Of a stretch of DNA of 64,000 nucleotides, positions 59,201-64,000 are shown one piece after another. Position numbers and translations under genes: made by a program. Within the stretch, counting starts at the first letter, position 1; every line of letters begins with the position of its first letter. The stretch lies in assembly GCA_905221605.1 (NCBI GenBank), contig CAJNDS010000390.1:47501-111500 (forward strand), read 5' to 3'. The notes under the pieces were generated by a model. That model saw nothing but the letters and a program-made list of their open reading frames with translations, did not search any database and was not told the origin of the DNA. Source of the DNA: Symbiodinium natans (lineage: Eukaryota > Sar > Dinophyceae > Suessiales > Symbiodiniaceae).

Positions 59201-60203
59201 GTTGCTGACTCCTGTGATGAGTCTGCACACAAAAGGATCGATAGGTCTGAGCCGTTTGAAACTGTGTCACCGGGCGAACTGCTTCAAGTGGTTGTACACA
59301 GATTTGTGCCCTGCCATTTGCCTACTGGGGCACATGGTATCCAGCAGGTCAGATGCAGTGCAACACTGTTGTTGCAGCGTACTGGCTGGAGCCTGGAATT
59401 AAGCTTCGGTTATCCAACATCTGCTTTTAGCTTTGTCCTAAGGTTGGCGTTTTGCGCGTTTTCATCTGAATCATGATGAGACATTACATGAACGCTTGGT
59501 TGCTGACTCCTGTGATGAGTCTGCACACAAAGGATCGATAGGTCTGAATCTGTGCATGTCGGCACTCGTGGGTGAAGGCCCCTCGTAAGGAGTACTGCAT
59601 CAGGATGAGATGTGAAATGAACGCTTGGTTGCTGACTCCTGTGATGAGTCTGCACACAGAAGGATCGATAGGTCTGAAGCTGTGTCCTCGCTAGTTACCT
59701 GGCGAACTGCTTGAAGATTTGATTGTTGGGCTGCCATTTGCTTACTGTCGCACACGGTATCCAGCAGGTCAGATGCAGTGCAACACTGTTGTTGCAGCGT
59801 ACTGGCTGGAGCTTGGAATAAAGCTTCGGTTACCCAAGATCTGCTTTTAGCTTTGTCCTAAGGTTGTCGTTTTGCGCGTTTTCGTTTGAATCATGATGAG
59901 ACATTACATGAACGCTTGGTTGCTGACTCCGGTGATGAGTCTGCACACAAAAGGATCGATAGGTCTGAAGCTGTGTCCTCGCCAGTCACCTGGCGAACTG
60001 CTTGAAGGCGTTGTGCACATATTGCTGCACTGCCATTTGCCTGCTGGGGCACACGGTATCCAGCAGAGGTCAGATGCAGCGCAACCCTAAACCCTAAACC
60101 CTAAACCCTAAACCCTAAACCCTAAACCCTAAACCCTAAACCTGTTGCAGCGTACTGGCTGCAGCTTCGGTTTTCCAATATCTGCATGCAGCTTTGCATG
60201 TGA
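56236..60203. repeat. Tandem satellite, period about 428 bp
   Basis: About nine units; the landmark CATGATGAGACATTACATGA recurs near 56628, 56915, 57760, 58187, 58616, 59045, 59473 and 59892. Each full unit holds two copies of a roughly 57-bp block beginning AACGCTTGGTTGCTGACTCC. Central units are nearly identical, outer ones shorter and diverged. Frames on both strands are broken by stops at the same places, so I read it as non-coding. Confidence 0.9.
60085..60142 (-). repeat. CCCTAAA tract inserted in a satellite unit
   Basis: About eight units interrupt the last satellite copy: GATGCAGCGCAAC on the left, CTGTTGCAGCGTACTGG on the right; intact copies have only ACTG between. Confidence 0.9.
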
Positions 60204-60215
60204 CACAGGTTTTAA

Positions 60216-60293
60216 TTAGGGTTTAGGGTTTAGGGTTTAGGGTTTAGGGTTTAGGGTTTAGGGTTTAGGGTTTAGGGTTTAGGGTTTAGGGTT
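60216..60293 (+). repeat. (TTTAGGG)n tract
   Basis: Eleven units directly after the truncated satellite end. 60300-60520 is C-rich degenerate sequence. Confidence 0.9.
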
Positions 60294-60587
60294 TTTGTCG
60301 AGTTCTGCATTTGATCCCTAAACCCCAATTGCAAGCGAAAGTGTACCCGCGTCATTCCAGACCCCCCCCCCCCCCTCCGTCCAAGAAAGCACAAATCCCA
60401 AACCCCAATGCCCCAGACCCCAATAGCCCGAAAGCTCCCTAATTCTAAGCCCCTAAAGCCCTAAACCCCAAACCCCAAACCCTAAACCCTAAACCCCAAA
60501 CCCCAAACCCCAAACCCATGTGGGCATCCTGGGGGCTTTCAGAACTCCTTTTGGCATGGGAGTTCGTTCTCCTTGGCCTCCGCCGAG

Positions 60588-60667
60588 TTTAGGGTTTAGG
60601 GTTTAGGGTTTAGGGTTTAGGGTTTAGGGTTTAGGGTTTAGGGTTTAGGGTTTAGGGTTTAGGGTTT
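60588..60667 (+). repeat. (TTTAGGG)n tract
   Basis: Eleven units. Confidence 0.9.
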
Positions 60668-60690
60668 GGCGTGCAGGGTTTCCGCTTGAG

Positions 60691-60726
60691 GCCCCCGCTG
60701 ACCTCACTGACGAGGAGCCGCCAAGG
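60691..60726 (+). CDS. Putative 12-codon exon
   Basis: Acceptor CCGCTTGAG|G; donor CCAAGG|GTTGAT. Phase 0-0: APADLTDEEPPR. Confidence 0.3.
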
Positions 60727-60809
60727 GTTGATTCGAGGGGGTTCAAGGGTTTAGGGTTTAGGGTTTAGGGTTTCGGGTTTAGGGTTTAGGGTTCAGTTCA
60801 GTGTTGGTC

Positions 60810-60941
60810 AAGGGACTAAAGGAGAGGCCCTTGTAAGGGACCGTAGGAGTTATTTAGGGCTTGCTTGGGGCCTACTTAGGTATATAGGGGCTATGTATAA
60901 GCTTAAGGGTCCCTTCTAGGGGTCCCTCCTTGTGTCCCTTA
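60810..60941. mobile_element. Diverged family-3-like TIR element
   Basis: AAGGGACTAAAGGAGAGGCC on the left, and CCCTCCTTGTGTCCCTT on the right, imperfect. Bracketed by GT at 60807 and AG at 60942. Confidence 0.55.
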
Positions 60942-61142
60942 AGTTGGGAGCTAGGGGTTTAGGGATATAGGGTTTAGGGTTTAGGGTTTAGGGTTTATAG
61001 GGTTTAGGGTTTAGGGTTCAGTCAAAACGTTTTTGCGAAGCCCATCTAAACCCTAAACCCCAAACACCCCTAAACCTTTTTCGTTGAGCTCAGGGTTTGG
61101 GTTTTGGGGTTTGGGGTTTAGGGTTTAGGGTTTAGGGTTTAG

Positions 61143-61233
61143 GGCAACTATTGGGGAGCCGGCCGGGCAATCTGGGGGCTTGGCCTCAGGAGCTGAGTGC
61201 CATCCACGCTTTCTTTGCCAAGCTCTCATGGGG
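61143..61233 (+). CDS. Putative exon with telomere-type acceptor
   Basis: TTTAG|GG acceptor; donor ATGGG|GTGGAT. Reads QLLGSRPGNLGAWPQELSAI then HAFFAKLSW. Confidence 0.4.
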
Positions 61234-61623
61234 GTGGATGAGGATTTGTAGGGCTTTAGGGTTTAGGGTTTAGGGTTTAGGGGTTAGTTTGGGGTTTAGG
61301 GCGGTTTGCGATTTGGTGTTTGTAAGGGCTTACAATCCCATGTGTCCCCCAGCCTCGCCCAGCAAGTCCCAAGAGCTGAATTCCCGCCTAAACCTAAACC
61401 CTACTTTATGGTTTAGGGTTGAGGGTTTAGGGTTTAGGGTATCCCTAAAGCCTAGCCCCCTTCCCCTTGTTGCGAAAAACTTTCCAAAAATCAGTCATGT
61501 CCCCAGACCCCAAAACCCAAACCCTGCCCACGAAGCCTCGATGCCGTACAAACACCACTGATGGTGACTTGAAGGTCTGGAGTTTTGGTTTAGGGCTTTT
61601 GGGTTTTAGGGTTTAGGGTTTAG

Positions 61624-61688
61624 TCGTAGCTGTAATCCAGAAAACGAGTGACCAAGTGCAAACAGATCAGCCAGTGGCATCTGGACAA
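61624..61688 (+). CDS. Putative exon with telomere-type acceptor
   Basis: GTTTAG|TC acceptor; donor GGACAA|GTAACC. Reads VAVIQKTSDQVQTDQPVASG; the frame remains open to 61735. Confidence 0.4.
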
Positions 61689-61913
61689 GTAACCCCGCAC
61701 CCGGTGACCATTTGCTGCCGATTCTTTCGGTTTAAGGGACCTAAACCCTAAACCCTAAACCCTAAACCCTAAACCCTAAACCCCTTAAATGCCCAAGCCC
61801 TAAACCCTAACCCCTAAACTCTTTAAGCCCCCTACACCCCTGAGCCCCTAAGCCCCTAATCCTGAACCGGCTAGGGAGCAGTGGAATCGATACTGAGGCA
61901 GACTCTTCAAGTC

Positions 61914-61946
61914 TTTTTTTTTTTTTTTTTTGGGGGGGGGGGGGGG
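61914..61946. repeat. Poly(T)-poly(G) junction
   Basis: About 18 T then 15 G, the reverse-complement counterpart of the C/A junctions at 4479 and 51960. Confidence 0.9.
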
Positions 61947-62019
61947 TGCTTCGTGTTGCAATAGGAACCTAGGGTTTTGGTTTAGGGTTTAGGGTCCACG
62001 ATAGCAGAGATCTTGCTAG

Positions 62020-62115
62020 GAGACAAACTCAGATGACAAGCTGATCATAGTTGCTGCAGACACCCTAAACCCCAACACAGCCGGCGGCCACCAGTTTGAG
62101 CTGGAACAATCCTAG
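62020..62115 (+). CDS. Putative exon ending in TAG, in frame with the next
   Basis: Acceptor GATCTTGCTAG|G. Reads ETNSDDKLIIVAADTLNPN then TAGGHQFELEQS and TAG. The LNPN codons come from CCTAAACCCCAAC. The frame continues unchanged into 62131. Confidence 0.4.
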   Translation, partial: ETNSDDKLIIVAADTLNPNTAGGHQFELEQS

Positions 62116-62130
62116 GGTTTAGGGTTCAAG

Positions 62131-62362
62131 CTAGGAATTCGGCTGAAGGCGACTAAGAATTTGGCGTCGATCGTGACCGGAAACCTTGAGACGTTGCAAG
62201 AGCTCGTTTGCAAGGGCTGTGCGCGGTGCGCGGCTATGCCAACACCTATACTACGTGCAACTGACGGTGGGGTGCGGTTTCTCGCCGGCGGCGCCACCTC
62301 AGAGAGACCGCTCATGAGCGAGATCAACTCGGCGAAGAATGCCTGCATGCTGTACCACCGAC
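62131..62362 (+). CDS. Well-supported 77-codon exon
   Basis: Acceptor AGGGTTCAAG|C; consensus donor CGAC|GTGAGC. Phase 0 start, open throughout: IRLKATKNLASIVTGNLETL, QELVCKGCARCAAMPTPIL, RATDGGVRFLAGGATSERP, NSAKNACMLYHR. Non-repetitive and varied. A Cys pair (CKGCARC) is present. The complementary strand is also open, but the + frame has consensus splice borders. No family assigned. Confidence 0.65.
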
Positions 62363-62499
62363 GTGAGCACTCTCTGTCTATCGCCTACAAACCCTATAGA
62401 CCCCACAAGCCCCAAACCGCGATAATCCCTGGAGCCCTAGAATCAAGAAAACCCTATAAGACCCTAAACCGCAAGAGACCCTGACCCATCCATGCCCAG

Positions 62500-62526
62500 C
62501 AGCCCAGGACTATAAAACCAGAGGCC
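62500..62526 (+). CDS. Putative micro-exon
   Basis: Acceptor CATGCCCAG|C; donor AGGCC|GTTTAG. In the phase left by 62362 it reads AQDYKTRG. Confidence 0.3.
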
Positions 62527-62596
62527 GTTTAGGGTTTAGGGTTTAGGGTTTAGGGTTTAGGGTTTAGGGTTTAGGGTTTAGGGTTTAGGGTTTAGC
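62527..62596 (+). repeat. (TTTAGGG)n tract
   Basis: Ten units starting at the donor of the preceding micro-exon. Confidence 0.9.
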
Positions 62597-62683
62597 CCGA
62601 AAAACCCAACTCCTCGACCCGGAGGTCTGAAGAATTCAGTTTTTGCACTTGTTGTAATCTCCAGTCTTGGAAGCTTGGGTTCA

Positions 62684-62798
62684 GTGTTTTCCCAGCATGT
62701 TCAGATGTTTTTGAGGGTTAAGCTTTCTTAGGGGTAGGTAGTGTGTTTTCCCAGCATGTTCAGAATTTTTTAAGGGTTAAGCATTCTTAGGGGGGTGG
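62684..62798 (+). repeat. Tandem duplication, period about 59 bp
   Basis: GTGTTTTCCCAGCATGTTCA and GGGTTAAGCWTTCTTAGGGG recur once, with a few mismatches. Confidence 0.8.
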
Positions 62799-63104
62799 GT
62801 GTGTTCTGCCAGGACGTGCCATAGCAATCAAAGCCCTCTACCTGAACATACCTGAACCCTAAACCCTAAACTCTAACCCTAAACCCTAAACCTTAAACCC
62901 TAACCCAAAACCCTAAACTGGGGGTTGGGTCTCAGGGTGTTGGGTTTAGGGGATTGGGTTTTAGCGTTCTGGGTCTTGGGGTCCAACACCCTTAAACCCC
63001 AAGCTCCAAGCCCAATTCACCGGAAGGGACACTGAGACCTACTACCCTATATGACCATAATACCATATGTACATGTATCTGCTTATTTTTAATTTCATAT
63101 GTAA

Positions 63105-63145
63105 ACTATCTATATATTTCTACATGTATATATATATATATACAT
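63105..63145. repeat. AT-rich segment with (TA)n
   Basis: ACATGTATATATATATATAT and related sequence, within an AT-rich interval 63050-63165. Confidence 0.8.
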
Positions 63146-63208
63146 ACTTACACCAATTTCATGTATAGACTCCTCCCAAACCTGAACCTTCAGTCTCCCC
63201 CATACCAG

Positions 63209-63268
63209 AACCTGCGAGGTCGCTGCCTTCCACTGCTGCACGGAGTACGGGGACGCCCTGTGCAGTGG
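63209..63268 (+). CDS. Putative Cys-rich exon
   Basis: Acceptor CCCATACCAG|A; donor AGTGG|GTGGGG. Reads CEVAAFHCCTEYGDALCSG; a second frame NLRGRCLPLLHGVRGRPVQW is open too. Confidence 0.4.
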
Positions 63269-63370
63269 GTGGGGATTGAGGGTTGAGGGTTTAGGGCTTA
63301 ACGTTTGGGGTTTAGGGTTGAGGGTTGGGGCTTAGGTTTTGGGCTTTAGGGTTGAGGAATGAGGGTTGAG

Positions 63371-63550
63371 GTCCTGCGCCTGGACAAGGGACCCTTCTGT
63401 AGAACAATCCCAGCTGTGCGTTTGGCATTCAGGGCTTGCTACAAGGCTGCAAGGCCTTTATCGGCTCGAGCTTTGATGGAGGAACTGATTCGGTTTTTAG
63501 GATTCTTACTGGCTCAAAACCCAACTTTTCAACTTTTGGGCTTCTTATAA
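63371..63550 (+). CDS. Putative exon, possibly terminal
   Basis: Acceptor GAGGGTTGAG|G. Reads VLRLDKGPFCRTIPAVRLAF, then RACYKAARPLSARALMEELI and RFLGFLLAQNPTFQLLGFL before TAA. A donor ATTCG|GTTTTT at 63493 coincides with the start of a TIR element, so the last part may be intron. Confidence 0.5.
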   Translation, partial: VLRLDKGPFCRTIPAVRLAFRACYKAARPLSARALMEELIRFLGFLLAQNPTFQLLGFL

Positions 63551-63612
63551 GGTAGTTTATTCTGAAAGTTTCAACTTTTACTTCCTTGGGTTTTGGGCCA
63601 GTAAGGATTTGG
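63497..63612. mobile_element. Family-7 TIR element
   Basis: GATTCTTACTGGCTCAAAAC then CCAA at the left; TTGGGTTTTGGGCCAGTAAG then GATTT at the right, about three mismatches over 25 bp. Confidence 0.7.
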
Positions 63613-63721
63613 GGGTTTACGCGGGGTCACATGAGCTTGTAACTGTAGTGTAGGGTACCAAAGGCGGTCTCAGAACCCTGATCAGCCCATCATTCATAGG
63701 CTTCGGGGTTTAGGGCTTAGG

Positions 63722-64000
63722 ACCCTAAACCCTAAACCCTAAACCCTAAACCCTAAACCCTAACCCTAAATCCTTAAATCCCTAAATCCCTAAGCCCTAG
63801 ACACAGGGTTTCGACATTTTTTTTTTGCGTGAGGTTTGGGAATGGTTTGCGTTCTGTTTCCGACAACTACCTGACGCGCCGATGCCCGCCTTTTTGAAAT
63901 GCACCATAGGGTTTCGGATTTTGAGGTTTAGGGCTTAGGGTTTAGGGTTTTTTGGGTTTAGGGTGGGCTGGGGTTTAGGTTTTTGAGGTTTTGGTTTGGG
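63722..64000. repeat. Terminal telomere-like sequence, mixed orientation
   Basis: CCCTAAA units at 63722-63800, then G-rich TTTAGGG variants to the window edge. No gene seen. Confidence 0.8.

Noticed and set aside
56130-60090. Many 60-166 codon frames on both strands
   Set aside because: Each recurs with the satellite period and is broken by stops at the same unit position. The repeated VQTHHRSQQPSVH peptide reflects the duplicated 57-bp block.
1-64000. CRISPR array, prophage, bacterial operon or rRNA
   Set aside because: Repeats are head-to-tail heptamers without spacers. No long prokaryotic ORFs, ribosome-binding sites or rRNA-like sequence were seen.

Overview
Eukaryotic nuclear DNA, not bacterial, viral or organellar. 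The dominant sequence is the plant/alveolate-type telomere heptamer TTTAGGG (as CCCTAAA on the other strand) with its variants. It occurs in scores of tracts of about 30-500 bp whose orientation flips again and again, so this is internal telomere-like DNA rather than a chromosome end. Between the tracts lie unique GC-richer islands of about 30-230 bp. Many read as an open + strand frame bounded by AG on the left and GT (sometimes GC) on the right. This architecture (tiny exons, one coding strand, GC donors, introns made of small inverted-repeat elements) fits a dinoflagellate or related alveolate best. That is inference; other TTTAGGG protists with introner-rich genes are possible.

Layout: 0-8 kb, telomere-like arrays with weakly supported coding islands. 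8.8-18 kb, exon-like islands, several joining in frame (8799>10251>10631; 14919>15201>15395; 15667>15906; 17388>17552>17917). 19.3-25.5 kb, a longer unique stretch and further exons. 25.7-33 kb, exons separated by inverted-repeat elements that nearly equal the introns (25997-26106, 30256-30370, 31996-32155). 34-44 kb, further exons, many Ala/Glu/Gln/Arg-rich as in coiled coils. 44.4-50.3 kb, more chains (44382>44644>44870; 46350>46646). 50.4-50.9 kb, AT-rich microsatellites. 51-56 kb, the best chain, nine exon-like islands from 53624 whose phases agree throughout, plus a tenth at 55943. 56.2-60.2 kb, a tandem satellite of about 428 bp. 60.2-64 kb, arrays and a last group of exons including a 77-codon one at 62131. 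I recognised no protein family in any exon, and cannot say whether the islands form one very long gene or several genes in the same direction.

The main result is a possible route of intron birth. (1) Telomere-like tracts sit inside otherwise intact sequence: a satellite copy (60085-60142), an inverted-repeat element (about 23243-23292), and three places where the tract is flanked by a 15-17 bp duplication (11736/11816, 36357/36468, 52035/52165). Two of these duplications contain AG|GT or AG|GC, so removing the tract plus one copy restores the uninterrupted sequence exactly. (2) The heptamer supplies splice signals itself: GG|GTTTAG as donor, TTTAG|G as acceptor, CTAAC-like branch sequence on the C-rich strand. 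(3) At least four families of short TIR elements carry GT just outside one end and AG at the other, and coincide with putative introns, as introners do. RNA evidence would settle all of this. Exon calls rest on reading frame, composition and splice-like borders only. Open frames of 30-60 codons also arise by chance in DNA of this composition, so single exons are tentative and in-phase chains carry most weight.
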